A stretch of 15,702 nucleotides of DNA from an uncultured Mucispirillum sp. (GCA_945947845.1 CAMEZN010000005.1:1-15702), one strand, 5' to 3'; numbered from the stretch's first letter, positions 1 to 8,706 are shown. Translations and numbers: made by a program. Notes: generated from the letters alone by a model not told the origin.

Positions 1-1080
1 AAAGATATACGGTTTCAAATACTTGCAACTTGTGCACTTCTTATTATGATAGGTTTGATTTTTATATATAATACAAGTGCACCGCAGGCAATCAGACTTG
101 AAAGACATGAGCTTTATTTTTTTATAAAGCAGTTTATACATGTAATAATAGGTTTTATAGCTTTAATGATAGCATATAAAATACCGTTAGAGTTTTACAG
201 AAGATTTGTTATGCCTATATTTTTTATAACAATGCTTCTTCTAATCATAGTATTTTTTATGCCGGGTGCAAATGGAGCAAAAAGATGGATATATCTTCCT
301 TTTGTAACATTTCAACCATCAGAGCTTGCAAAATTTACAGTAGTGTTGTATTTAGCCCACTATTTAGATAAAAAAAATGATAAAATGTGGGATTTTATGA
401 CCGGCTTTCTTCCAGCAACACTGCTTGTTGGTATTTTAGCTGCATTAATTATAGTAGAGCCAGATTTTGGGACAACTACATTAATAGTGATAGTTGCTTT
501 TACAATGTTTATAGTAGGTGGTGCAAGGCTTACCCATATTTTTGGTATTATAGGCATAGTGCTTCCAGTATTAGTTGCAGCACTGCTTGCAGGAGAATAT
601 AGAAAAGCAAGGCTTCTAAACTTTTTAGACCCATGGCAGGACCAGTATGGTGTAGGTTATCAGCTAATCCAGAGCCTTGCCTCAGTTGGCAGTGGTGGTT
701 TATTTGGCAGAGGGCTTGGTAACTCTACACAAAAACTTTTTTTTCTGCCAGAAGCACATACCGACTTTATATATGCTATAATTGCAGAAGAAACTGGGCT
801 TATAGGTGCAAGTATTGTATTTCTAATAATAGTATTTTTATTTAGAAAAAATTTACAGGCAGCATTTATTCATGAAGATAAATTTAAAAGACTGCTTGTA
901 TTTGGCTTATCATTTTTAATATTTGTGCAAAGTTTTGTGCATGTATTTGTAGTAATAGGGCTTCTTCCAACAAAAGGTTTAACACTTCCTTTTGTATCTT
1001 ATGGTGGTTCTGCCCTTATTGTTACAATGTTTTTTATAGGTGTGATTTTAAGGTCAATAGATGAGGCAGAAGTTAAATGA
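1..1080 (+). CDS. ftsW: FtsW, septal peptidoglycan glycosyltransferase (5' end outside window)
   Basis: SEDS-family polytopic membrane protein that polymerises lipid II at the division septum with a partner class B PBP. The reading frame is open from base 1 and the ATG at 46 lies inside the first membrane segment, so the true start is upstream; roughly the first 20-40 residues are missing. Family hallmarks seen: the GANGAKRW loop with FQPSELAK, EPDFGTT, the PWQDQYGVGYQ / GRGLGNSTQK extracellular region, PEAHTDFI carrying the conserved catalytic-type Asp (codon 763-765), and the C-terminal LPTKGLTLPFVSYGGSA signature. Hydrophobic segments run throughout. It overlaps murG by 4 bases (ATGA), which implies translational coupling. 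RodA is the alternative, but murG, murC and ftsQAZ next door support FtsW. Confidence 0.95.
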   Translation, partial: KDIRFQILATCALLIMIGLIFIYNTSAPQAIRLERHELYFFIKQFIHVIIGFIALMIAYKIPLEFYRRFVMPIFFITMLLLIIVFFMPGANGAKRWIYLPFVTFQPSELAKFTVVLYLAHYLDKKNDKMWDFMTGFLPATLLVGILAALIIVEPDFGTTTLIVIVAFTMFIVGGARLTHIFGIIGIVLPVLVAALLAGEYRKARLLNFLDPWQDQYGVGYQLIQSLASVGSGGLFGRGLGNSTQKLFFLPEAHTDFIYAIIAEETGLIGASIVFLIIVFLFRKNLQAAFIHEDKFKRLLVFGLSFLIFVQSFVHVFVVIGLLPTKGLTLPFVSYGGSALIVTMFFIGVILRSIDEAEVK

Positions 1081-2117
1081 AAGTAGTATTTGCAGGTGGT
1101 GGAACTGGCGGGCATTTATATCCTGCTATTGCAATTAGTGAACAGTTAAAAAAACATAATATAAATTATTATTTTATGGTATCAGACAGAGGGATAGAAA
1201 GAAATATTCTTCGCCCTTTAAACTGTCAGTTTGAAGAACAAAAAGTATCTGCTTATATGAATCAGTCAATAACTGGTAAAATAAAAGCAGTATTTAATAT
1301 GATAAAAGCAACAGGCAGAGCCTTAAAAGTAGTGCAGAAAGGTGATAAAGTAATATTAACAGGTGGATTTGCTGCTGCCCCTTCTGCCATAGCTGCTATT
1401 TTAAAAGGCTGTGATTTATATCTGCATGAGCAGAACAGTGTAATGGGGCTTGTAAATAGAATATTTGCAAAGTTCAGCAAGAAAGTATTTTTATCATTTG
1501 AAAATACTAAAAATGCAAAAGGCAGGCTTGTAGTAACAGGCAACCCTGTAAGAGAAGTTTTTTATAACAAGGCACCTAAAAAAGATTATACAGGTCATCT
1601 GCTTATACTAGGCGGCTCTCAGGGCAGTAGAAAAGTTAATAAATTAATTGCTTCATCTATTGATGAAATAATGTCATTAGGCTTTAATGTAACACATCAA
1701 TGTGGTGCAAAACTTTATGATGAAACAAAAGAAATGTATGGCAGCAAACTTGAAGAATATAAAGACAGGCTTATATTAAAAGCTTATATAGAAAATGCAG
1801 TTGATGAGATGGGTAAAGCAGATATAATAGTATCCCGTTCTGGTGCAGGGGCTGTTTTTGAGATAAAAGCATTAAGATGCCCTGCAATATATATACCATT
1901 TGCAGGAGCAAGTGAAAACCACCAGTATTTTAATGCTTTGGAAGAAAAAAATAAAGGCTGCTGCATAATACTTGAAGAAGATAATGCAGATACAGCAGCT
2001 CTGAAAGAAGCTTTAAATGAAATAAAAGATAATATAGCTTTTTATAGAGCAAATTTAGAGAAAAGCCCAGTGCAAAAAAGCAGTGAGATTATATTTAAAG
2101 AATTAGAGATTATATAA
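1077..2117 (+). CDS. murG: MurG, UDP-GlcNAc:lipid I N-acetylglucosaminyltransferase
   Basis: GT28-family GT-B enzyme that transfers GlcNAc to lipid I on the inner face of the membrane, giving lipid II. At 346 aa it matches the usual length (about 355). The N-terminal glycine loop GGGTGGH is at residues 7-13 with the conserved His13. GGFAAAPSAIAA and HEQNSVMGLVNR follow in the acceptor domain. VTGNPVR marks the interdomain linker, and LGGSQGSRKVN opens the donor domain. RSGAGAVFE (254-262) and ENHQYFNA (280-287) form the UDP-GlcNAc site. The start overlaps the ftsW stop. The murG stop is followed by a 13-nt gap containing the murC ribosome binding site. No key residue appears to be missing. 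Confidence 0.97.
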   Translation: MKVVFAGGGTGGHLYPAIAISEQLKKHNINYYFMVSDRGIERNILRPLNCQFEEQKVSAYMNQSITGKIKAVFNMIKATGRALKVVQKGDKVILTGGFAAAPSAIAAILKGCDLYLHEQNSVMGLVNRIFAKFSKKVFLSFENTKNAKGRLVVTGNPVREVFYNKAPKKDYTGHLLILGGSQGSRKVNKLIASSIDEIMSLGFNVTHQCGAKLYDETKEMYGSKLEEYKDRLILKAYIENAVDEMGKADIIVSRSGAGAVFEIKALRCPAIYIPFAGASENHQYFNALEEKNKGCCIILEEDNADTAALKEALNEIKDNIAFYRANLEKSPVQKSSEIIFKELEII

Positions 2118-2130
2118 ATGGAGTGTAGAA

Positions 2131-3522
2131 TTGAATAGTGTATTTGGCAGATTTTCCCATATACATTTTGTGGGTATAGGCGGCATTGGTATGAGTGGTA
2201 TTGCAGAAGTGCTGCATAATATGGGGTTTAAAGTAAGCGGTTCAGATATTAGTGAAAATGCTAATGTAAAAATGCTTAGAGAAATGGGTATAAAAATAAG
2301 CATTGGTCATGATGAAGCAAATGTGGAAGGAGCAGATGTAATAGTATATACAAGTGCTGCCCGTGATGATAATCCGGAACTTGTAAGAGCAAGGCAGGAA
2401 AGGAAACCTGTTATTAAGCGGGGAGAAATGCTTTCTGAACTTATGAGATTAAAGTTTGCAGTAGCAGTAGCAGGTTCTCATGGTAAAACAACCACTACTT
2501 CTATGGTAGCAGAGATAGTAAAAGCTGCTAAATTAGACCCTACTATCCTAATCGGCGGCAGGTTAAACAGCACTAACAACAATGCAAGTTATGGTAAAAG
2601 TAACATAATGATTGCAGAAGCAGATGAAAGCGACAGGTCATTTTTAATGCTTTATCCATCTATTGCCATTATTACAAATATAGACCATGAACATATGGAA
2701 AGTTATAAAGATTTTGATGATGTAAAAGAAAGTTTTACAGAGTTTGCTAATATGGTGCCATTTTATGGAACAAGTGTATTATGTATTGATAATAATAATG
2801 TGGCAGATATTATTCCAAATGTTACAAAAAGATTTATAACATACGGCACAAAAGCACAAGCCGATATAAGAGCAGTAAATATTAAAAAAGATGGCTTTGG
2901 AGTATCTTATGATGTTAAAAAAGGCGAAGATATTTTAGGGCATATAGAAATAAATCTGCCGGGGGACCATATTGTATTAAATTCTCTTGCAGCTTTAACA
3001 GCAAGTATGGAAATGGGTATAGAGTTTAATGTAATTGCAGAAACTCTTAAAAACTTTTCAGGTGTTCAGAGAAGAATGTCTATACGATATAAAAGTGATA
3101 AATATATTGTTATAGATGACTACGGCCACCACCCAACAGAGATTGCAACCACATTAAAAGCTGTTCGTGAAGCAAGCCCTGAAAGCAGTATTGTTATAAT
3201 TTTTCAGCCACACAGGTATACAAGAACAAGAGATTTAATAAGTGATTTTGCAAAATGTTTTATGGATGCTGATAAACTGTATATTACAGATATATATGCA
3301 GCAAGTGAGAAAGCAATAGAAGGAATAACAGCAGAAAAATTAATAGCAGAAGTAAAAAACCATGGTTTTAAAGATGTTTCTTACCTGCCAAATTTAAATG
3401 ATTTTTTGCCGAACCTTGATGAAAGCACAGAAAAACATACAATAATAATGACTTTTGGTGCAGGAAGTATTACAAATTTTTCATTTACAGTTGCAGATTA
3501 TTTAAAAGAGAGGGGTAAATAA
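2131..3522 (+). CDS. murC: MurC, UDP-N-acetylmuramate--L-alanine ligase
   Basis: Cytoplasmic ATP-dependent Mur ligase that adds L-Ala to UDP-MurNAc. It is 463 aa, normal for the family. The N-terminal UDP-binding motif GIGGIGMSG is at 15-23, the P-loop GSHGKTTTT at 115-123, EADESD and TNIDHEHM in the central ATPase domain, GVQRRM near the start of domain 3, and DDYGHHPTEI at 329-338. The start is TTG at 2131 with GGAG at 2120-2123 (7-nt spacer). The next in-frame ATG encodes Met21, inside the glycine motif, so the TTG is strongly preferred. The ATG at 2118 is out of frame and hits a stop after six codons. The stop codon shares one base with the ddl start. In many dcw clusters murB follows murC; here it does not. 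Confidence 0.97.
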   Translation: MNSVFGRFSHIHFVGIGGIGMSGIAEVLHNMGFKVSGSDISENANVKMLREMGIKISIGHDEANVEGADVIVYTSAARDDNPELVRARQERKPVIKRGEMLSELMRLKFAVAVAGSHGKTTTTSMVAEIVKAAKLDPTILIGGRLNSTNNNASYGKSNIMIAEADESDRSFLMLYPSIAIITNIDHEHMESYKDFDDVKESFTEFANMVPFYGTSVLCIDNNNVADIIPNVTKRFITYGTKAQADIRAVNIKKDGFGVSYDVKKGEDILGHIEINLPGDHIVLNSLAALTASMEMGIEFNVIAETLKNFSGVQRRMSIRYKSDKYIVIDDYGHHPTEIATTLKAVREASPESSIVIIFQPHRYTRTRDLISDFAKCFMDADKLYITDIYAASEKAIEGITAEKLIAEVKNHGFKDVSYLPNLNDFLPNLDESTEKHTIIMTFGAGSITNFSFTVADYLKERGK

Positions 3523-4421
3523 TGGATAAAAACAGTAAAATATGTGTTATTTACGGTGGAATGAGTGCAGAAAGGGAAGTATCGCTTAAAAGCGGTAAAA
3601 ATATGGCAGATGCACTTTTAAAAAATTTCCCAAATGTTACATTAATTGATGCAGATTTTACTTTGGCAGAAAAACTCTCATCATTAAAACCAGATTTATG
3701 TGTTATTGCATTACATGGCACATACGGCGAAGATGGTTGTATTCAAGGTATGCTTGAAATGATGGGTATACCTTATACTGGAGCTGGTGTAGCAGCAAGT
3801 GCTGTTGCTTTTGATAAGCTTTTAGCAAAGCATACTTTTATAGATTATTCTATACCAACTCCAAAATATGCAATATTAAAAGAAGATGATACAGAGCCAC
3901 CATTTATGCCATGTGTTGTAAAACCAGCAAGGCAGGGTTCAAGTATTGGAGTTACAATAGTTAAAGATAAAAAAGACTATGCAGCAGCTGTTAAAGAAGC
4001 TTTTAAATATGACAGTAAAGTATTATGTGAAGAATTTATAGAAGGTAAAGAGCTGACTATTCCAGTTATGGAAGGCGAAGCATTCCCACCTATATGGATA
4101 AGACCTAAAAAAGGTTTTTATAACTATGAAAATAAATATACTGCTGGTATGACAGAATATCTGCTTGATACTGGTTTAAGTGCAGCAAGGCTTAGAAATT
4201 TAAAAAAACTTGCAGTAAAAGCATATAATGCCTGTGGTTGCAGGTCTATGGCAAGGATAGATTTTATTGCTACTGACAGGAAATTTTATGTAATAGAAGT
4301 AAATACTATTCCTGGTATGACAGCCACATCACTTGTGCCAAAATCTGCCAGTAAGTTAGGTATTTCATTTGAAGATATTGTAAAAAGAATTGCAGAAAGT
4401 GCATCACTTGATAATAAATAA
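3522..4421 (+). CDS. ddl: D-alanine--D-alanine ligase
   Basis: ATP-grasp enzyme that makes the D-Ala-D-Ala dipeptide used by MurF; 299 aa, DdlB size. Seen: GGMSAEREVS with Glu17 at the first D-Ala site, LHGTYGEDG, VVKPARQGSSIG (Lys134 for ATP, Ser140/Ser141), EEFIEGKELT, and FYNYENKY with the Lys205-Tyr206 pair that in known Ddl enzymes goes with D-Ala rather than D-lactate specificity. MARIDF (Asp247) and IEVNTIPGMT (Glu259, Asn261) supply the metal ligands. Its ATG overlaps the murC TAA by one base, so it is probably translationally coupled. Nothing suggests a vancomycin-resistance-type ligase. The ddlA/ddlB distinction is not resolved here. Confidence 0.96.
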   Translation: MDKNSKICVIYGGMSAEREVSLKSGKNMADALLKNFPNVTLIDADFTLAEKLSSLKPDLCVIALHGTYGEDGCIQGMLEMMGIPYTGAGVAASAVAFDKLLAKHTFIDYSIPTPKYAILKEDDTEPPFMPCVVKPARQGSSIGVTIVKDKKDYAAAVKEAFKYDSKVLCEEFIEGKELTIPVMEGEAFPPIWIRPKKGFYNYENKYTAGMTEYLLDTGLSAARLRNLKKLAVKAYNACGCRSMARIDFIATDRKFYVIEVNTIPGMTATSLVPKSASKLGISFEDIVKRIAESASLDNK

Positions 4422-4441
4422 AGGAAGGAAGGAGTAGGATA

Positions 4442-5119
4442 ATGAAAGGCGGCATTATCAAACTAATATTATTATCAGGGCTTGTTTTTGGTGTAGGCTT
4501 TGGTGCTGCAACAATAGTAAATAAAATAAAGCAGACTAATGTATTTGTCATTAAAAGTGTTGAAGTGCAGGGTGTGATAAATGCAGACAGACAAGCAATT
4601 AAAAAAATAGGTGCTCAATTTATAGGGCTGAACCTTTTTGACAGCAGGCTGAAAGAAACTATTGTTTCAGATGACCCATGGGTGCAAAGAATAATAGCAA
4701 GCAAAGTATTACCTGATAAAGTTAACTTAATAGTTTATGAGGAAAAAGCATTATTTCCTTTTAAAAACAGTAAAAACAAATGTTTTGTATTTACAGGCAG
4801 CGGAAAAGAAATGCCAGCAGCATGTAACAATGTAAATATAAAAACACAGAATAAAATTCATTTTGATAATGCAATGAGATTTGCTGCTATATTAGAGCAG
4901 ATGCCAGAACTTAGAAATAAAAAGATTACTTTAAAAGATTACAGCTTTGAAGTTGTAATGGATAATGAAGTGCTCCATTGTCCTTATGATTATGAACTTT
5001 TAAAAAATAATTATGCACTATATGAAAGCACAATAAAAGAAAGATATAAAAGCATAGAATATGCTGATTTAACAGTAAATAATAGAATATATGTAAAGGG
5101 GGTGCTCCATGCCTCATAA
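4442..5119 (+). CDS. ftsQ: FtsQ/DivIB-type cell division protein
   Basis: Bitopic divisome protein that links early and late division proteins. At 225 aa it is shorter than E. coli FtsQ (276). It has a very short cytoplasmic tail, one membrane segment at about residues 5-26, then a POTRA-like domain at about 34-106 (VFVIKSVEVQGV, GLNLFDSRL, DPWVQRIIASKVLPDKV, VYEEKALFPF) and a divergent C-terminal beta domain ending YVKGVLHAS. Assignment rests on the POTRA pattern and its place between ddl and ftsA, since FtsQ sequences diverge fast. The purine-rich ribosome binding site at 4423-4439 is the strongest in the operon. The 3' end overlaps ftsA by 11 bases, and the ftsA ribosome binding site lies inside ftsQ. 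Confidence 0.92.
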   Translation: MKGGIIKLILLSGLVFGVGFGAATIVNKIKQTNVFVIKSVEVQGVINADRQAIKKIGAQFIGLNLFDSRLKETIVSDDPWVQRIIASKVLPDKVNLIVYEEKALFPFKNSKNKCFVFTGSGKEMPAACNNVNIKTQNKIHFDNAMRFAAILEQMPELRNKKITLKDYSFEVVMDNEVLHCPYDYELLKNNYALYESTIKERYKSIEYADLTVNNRIYVKGVLHAS

Positions 5120-6347
5120 AGATAATATTTATGTAGGGCTTGATATTGGCACAACAAAAGTATGCACAGTTGTTGCTCGCCAAAATACAGAAGGCGGTAT
5201 TGATGTTATTGGGCTTGGTTCTGCTCCAAGCACAGGTATTCGTAAAGGTGTTGTTGTAAATATTGATTCAACTGTTAAAGCCATAAAAGATTCTGTTGCT
5301 ATGGCAGAAAGAATGAGTGGTGTAACAATTAAAAGTGTATGTGCAGGTATTGCAGGCGGCCATATTGAAAGCTTTAATGAAAACGGTGTAGTTGCTGTTA
5401 AAAATGGAGAAGTAACTGCCCAAGATGTAGCAAGAGTAATTGAATCAGCTTCTGCAAAAAATATACCTGTTGGTTATGAAGTGCTGCATATTCTTCCGCA
5501 GCAGTTTAAATTAGATGGTCAAGATGAGATAAAAGACCCAATAGGTATGAGTGGTGTCCGTTTAGAAGTTGATGTTCATATTGTAACAGGTGCTGTTTCA
5601 TCAGCTGCAAATATTACAAAGTCATGCTCAAAAGCAGGTATTGCAGTAGAAGATATTTATTTAGAACAGCTTGCTTCAAGTGAGGCAGTGCTGACAGATG
5701 AAGAAAGAGAAATAGGTGTATGTTTAATAGATGGCGGTGGCGGCACAACTGATATGGCTGTGTTTAACCGGGGTGCATGCTACCATACAGCTGTTTTACA
5801 GATAGGCGGCAATAATTTTACAAGAGATTTAACAAGCGGTCTTTCTACTAGTGAAGCAGAAGCTGAAAGGATAAAAGTTACAGAAGGCTGTGTTTTAACT
5901 GATTTAGTAGGTGCTGATGAGATTATAAGTGTTCCATCTGTTGGTGGCAGGCCGCCAAGGACTATATCTAAATCTGTTATGGCTCAGATACTTCAATTAA
6001 GAGCAGAAGAAATTTGTGAGTTATTTTTAGGTGAGTTAAAAAATAAAAAATTAATAGATATGCTGCCGGCAGGTGTTGTTATGACTGGTGGTATGTCAAA
6101 CTTTAAAGGTATTGAAGAGCTCGCTTCTCATGTATTAGGTTTAAATGTTAGAGTAGGCCACCCTGTTAATATTGGCGGACTTTCTGACCAAGTGAATAAC
6201 CCAATATATGCAACAGCTGTTGGGCTTGCTAAACTTCATGCTAAAAAAGGCCATTCTCAAAATATGATAAGCAGTGATTACAGTGAGGACGGCTTATTTA
6301 AAAGAGTTGGCGATAGAATGAAAGACTGGTTAAAAGAGTTTTTCTAA
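5109..6347 (+). CDS. ftsA: FtsA, actin-like membrane tether of the Z-ring
   Basis: Actin/Hsp70-fold ATPase that anchors FtsZ filaments to the membrane and recruits later divisome proteins; 412 aa, typical. Phosphate 1 motif GLDIGTTK is at 10-17, phosphate 2 motif DGGGGTTD at 208-215, and the adenosine motif TGGMSNFKGI around 326-335. The 1C subdomain lies between the first two. The last about 16 residues (FKRVGDRMKDWLKEFF) form the expected amphipathic membrane-targeting helix. The ATG at 5109 is preceded by GGGGG at 5098-5102 (6-nt spacer) and overlaps the ftsQ stop. It is followed by a 90-nt gap before ftsZ, the only real gap in this operon. Confidence 0.97.
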   Translation: MPHKDNIYVGLDIGTTKVCTVVARQNTEGGIDVIGLGSAPSTGIRKGVVVNIDSTVKAIKDSVAMAERMSGVTIKSVCAGIAGGHIESFNENGVVAVKNGEVTAQDVARVIESASAKNIPVGYEVLHILPQQFKLDGQDEIKDPIGMSGVRLEVDVHIVTGAVSSAANITKSCSKAGIAVEDIYLEQLASSEAVLTDEEREIGVCLIDGGGGTTDMAVFNRGACYHTAVLQIGGNNFTRDLTSGLSTSEAEAERIKVTEGCVLTDLVGADEIISVPSVGGRPPRTISKSVMAQILQLRAEEICELFLGELKNKKLIDMLPAGVVMTGGMSNFKGIEELASHVLGLNVRVGHPVNIGGLSDQVNNPIYATAVGLAKLHAKKGHSQNMISSDYSEDGLFKRVGDRMKDWLKEFF

Positions 6348-6350
6348 AAT

Positions 6351-6378
6351 TTGATGTAAATAATAAAAATAACATAAT
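6351..6378 (+). promoter_or_regulatory. Possible ftsZ-proximal promoter
   Basis: TTGATG (6351-6356, 4/6 to the sigma70 -35) is separated by 16 nt from CATAAT (6373-6378, 5/6 to the -10) in the ftsA-ftsZ gap. Extra ftsZ promoters at this place are common in other bacteria. The background is so AT-rich that a match of this quality can arise by chance. Confidence 0.25.
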
Positions 6379-6404
6379 AAAAAGAATTAAATGCTGTTAT
6401 TTTT
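6365..6404. repeat. 10-bp inverted repeat in ftsA-ftsZ gap
   Basis: AAAAATAACA (6365-6374) and TGTTATTTTT (6395-6404) are exact reverse complements separated by 20 nt. In RNA this gives a weak, nearly all A-U stem ending in a U-run, about 20 nt before the ftsZ ribosome binding site (GAAGGGG, 6424-6430). It could be a weak attenuator, an mRNA processing or stability element, or an operator. It overlaps the -10 of the possible promoter just upstream. Confidence 0.35.
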
Positions 6405-6437
6405 TGGCGGTAAAAATAATGGCGAAGGGGATATTAT

Positions 6438-7586
6438 ATGGACGATTTATTTTTAAATGAACAAATACCTTATGAACACGGTGCAGTTATTAAGGTAGTC
6501 GGAGTTGGCGGAGCTGGTGGCAATGCTGTTGCAAATATGATTGCTGCAAATGTTGGGAGTGTAGAGTATATTGCAGTAAATACCGATGCTCAGGCTTTAA
6601 GAAAAAGTGGTGCAAATACTTGTATCTTAATTAGTAAACTTGGTTTAGGTGCAGGCGGCAGACCTGAAAAAGGTAAAGAATATGCACTTGAAGCAATTGA
6701 TGATATCAGAAATGCTATTAAAGGTGCTGATATGGTATTTATTACTGCTGGTATGGGCGGTGGAACAGGCACTGGTGCTGCCCCTGTTATTGCAGCAGAA
6801 GCAAAAGCAAGTGGTGCATTAACTGTTGCAGTTGTATCTACTCCACATACAACAGCAGGCAGCAAAAGAATTAATATTGCAAAAGAAGGATTAGCAGAGC
6901 TTATTAACTATGTAGACTCTTATATAGTTGTGCCAAACGACTGTATGCAGAATGCTGGTCATAAACTTACATATAAAGAAGCATTAAAAATTGCTGATGA
7001 TGTTCTTCGTCAGAGTATCCAAGGTATATGTGAAATAGCAAGCTCAGCAGGTCATATTAATATTGACTTTGCTGATGTTAGAACAGCTATGAGCCAGCAG
7101 GGTAAAGCTGTTATGGGTATAGGCAGAGCAGGCGGAGAAAATAGAGCTAAACAGGCTTTTGAAAATGCTTTAAAAAATCCACTTTTATCTGATACAAATA
7201 TTAAAGGTGCTTATGCAGTCTTATTAAATATTTCTGGTAACGAAGATGATTTATTATCTGATGAGGTAGAAGAAATTCAAGCACTTGTTAATGAATATGC
7301 AGGTGATGGAGCTCATGTAATAGATGGTATTATTTTTGATGATAGAACTGATGGCACTATTTCTGTAACAATTGTTGCAACAGGTATAAATAATGGCAAA
7401 GGTGCTGATAATTTAACTAAGGTTGAAGAGATTAAAAAAGCAAAACCAACAGGTGCTGTTGTTACAAGTATGCAGGATAAACTTAAAAAAATCTCACGAG
7501 AAGACCAAAACCTTCAAGGTATAAGTAATAGATTAAACGAAGATTATTTTGAAATACCAACATATTTAAGAAAACAAAACGACTAA
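6438..7586 (+). CDS. ftsZ: FtsZ, tubulin-like division GTPase
   Basis: Polymerises into the Z-ring at midcell. It is 382 aa. The N-terminal GTP loop GVGGAGGNAV is at about 22-31, the tubulin signature GGGTGTG at 107-113, and the T7 synergy loop NIDFADV at 208-214 with catalytic-type Asp210 and Asp213. A short variable linker at about 320-369 leads to the conserved C-terminal peptide EIPTYLRKQ (about 372-380) that binds FtsA. The ATG at 6438 has GAAGGGG seven bases upstream. The start at 6419 is in another frame. The stop is separated by one base from the glycosyltransferase start. Confidence 0.98.
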   Translation: MDDLFLNEQIPYEHGAVIKVVGVGGAGGNAVANMIAANVGSVEYIAVNTDAQALRKSGANTCILISKLGLGAGGRPEKGKEYALEAIDDIRNAIKGADMVFITAGMGGGTGTGAAPVIAAEAKASGALTVAVVSTPHTTAGSKRINIAKEGLAELINYVDSYIVVPNDCMQNAGHKLTYKEALKIADDVLRQSIQGICEIASSAGHINIDFADVRTAMSQQGKAVMGIGRAGGENRAKQAFENALKNPLLSDTNIKGAYAVLLNISGNEDDLLSDEVEEIQALVNEYAGDGAHVIDGIIFDDRTDGTISVTIVATGINNGKGADNLTKVEEIKKAKPTGAVVTSMQDKLKKISREDQNLQGISNRLNEDYFEIPTYLRKQND

Positions 7587-7587
7587 T

Positions 7588-8649
7588 ATGAATATCGTCC
7601 ATTTAATTAACGTGCGGTGGTTTAATGCCACCGCATGGTATGCTTTAAGGTTAATAGAAAGTGGTATACTTGCAGGTGATAAAGCAGCAGTTGCAGGACT
7701 GCCAGATTCCCCTGTCATTAATAAAGCAAAAGAATTAGGGGTGCAGACTGTGGAAGCACCGTTTACTTCTAATAACTTTATAACTTTTTTTAAGAACTTG
7801 AAAAAAATACACAAATTAATAGATGATATAAATGCAGATACTCTTGTATGCCACAGGGGTGAGATGTTTTGGATTATTGCTCTTGATAAGTTTATATTTA
7901 GAAGAAAATACAGGCTTGTAAGAGTGCGGGGCGATGTAAGACCGCCAAAAACAGATATATTTAGTAAATTTACACATAATATAGCATGCAGCCATATAAT
8001 TACTTCTGCGGAATTCATTAGAAAATTCTTTATAGAAAAAGTCAAGACTAAGGCAGACCATGTAGATACTATATATGGCGGTGTAAATACAGATATTTTT
8101 TATAAAGATGATGAAAAACGACGAAAAGCACGGCAGCATTATCATTTTAAAGAAGATGACTATGTTGTAAGTGTTGTAGGCAGGTTTGACCCAGTCAAAG
8201 GTCATAATATATTTTTAAAAGCATGCAGCAAAGCATATAAAAGCGGCTTAAAGGAGTTAAAAATCATACTTGCAGGATTTCCTGAAAATATTAAGCTTCA
8301 TGAAATGCAGAAAATGATAGATGAAAACGGTTTAACAGATATTACTATTATTACTGGCAGGGTAGATGATATTACAGAAATAATGAATTCATCAGATTTA
8401 GGTGTTATATCTTCATTAGGAAGTGAAGCTGTATGCAGGGTTGCAATGGAGTTTATGGCATGCGGAGTGCCTGTTATATCAAGTAATGCAGGAGTGCTTC
8501 CAGAAATGCTGCCTGAAAAATACAGATATGATATATATGATGATGAAAGGCTTGCTTTTTTAATAAAAGAGAAAAAAGGCTTTATTCAAATTTATGACCA
8601 GAAAGATTTTTATAAAGAATTTATTAATAAAATAAGTAACTCTTTATAA
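7588..8649 (+). CDS. GT4-type (GT-B) glycosyltransferase
   Basis: Predicted cytoplasmic, retaining GT-B glycosyltransferase of 353 aa. The acceptor and sugar donor cannot be read from sequence. The N-terminal acceptor domain starts MNIVHLINVRWFNATAW and has no membrane segment. The donor domain begins near residue 190 with VSVVGRFDPVKGH, continues with IILAGFPE and IITGRVDDITEIMNSSDLGV, and contains the GT4 E-x7-E motif (Glu280 and Glu288 in SEAVCRVAMEFMACGVPV). The ATG lies one base after the ftsZ TAA, and no G-rich ribosome binding site precedes it, so translation probably depends on ribosomes finishing ftsZ. A terminator follows at once. Roles in LPS core, other glycolipid or protein glycosylation are all possible. 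It is not a standard dcw gene. Confidence 0.88.
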   Translation: MNIVHLINVRWFNATAWYALRLIESGILAGDKAAVAGLPDSPVINKAKELGVQTVEAPFTSNNFITFFKNLKKIHKLIDDINADTLVCHRGEMFWIIALDKFIFRRKYRLVRVRGDVRPPKTDIFSKFTHNIACSHIITSAEFIRKFFIEKVKTKADHVDTIYGGVNTDIFYKDDEKRRKARQHYHFKEDDYVVSVVGRFDPVKGHNIFLKACSKAYKSGLKELKIILAGFPENIKLHEMQKMIDENGLTDITIITGRVDDITEIMNSSDLGVISSLGSEAVCRVAMEFMACGVPVISSNAGVLPEMLPEKYRYDIYDDERLAFLIKEKKGFIQIYDQKDFYKEFINKISNSL

Positions 8650-8653
8650 AATT

Positions 8654-8686
8654 CTGCTGTTTTCTTTTTTATTAGAAAAACAGCAG
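8654..8686. terminator. Bidirectional intrinsic terminator
   Basis: CTGCTGTTTT (8654-8663) and AAAACAGCAG (8677-8686) form a perfect 10-bp stem that can extend two more pairs (CT/AG) with one bulged A. It lies 5 nt after the glycosyltransferase stop and about 20 nt after the stop of the convergent exporter gene. T-rich DNA follows on the + side (8691-8714) and AATTTTAT on the - side, so it can end both transcripts. Confidence 0.8.
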
Positions 8687-8706
8687 TAGATAATATATTT
8701 TATAAA

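Noticed and set aside
46..48. ATG at 46 as the ftsW start
   Set aside because: The frame is open to the window edge and the ATG falls within the first hydrophobic segment.
7566..8205. Longer minus-strand reading frames opposite the glycosyltransferase
   Set aside because: They have no recognisable motifs and lie antisense to a gene with clear GT-B motifs throughout.
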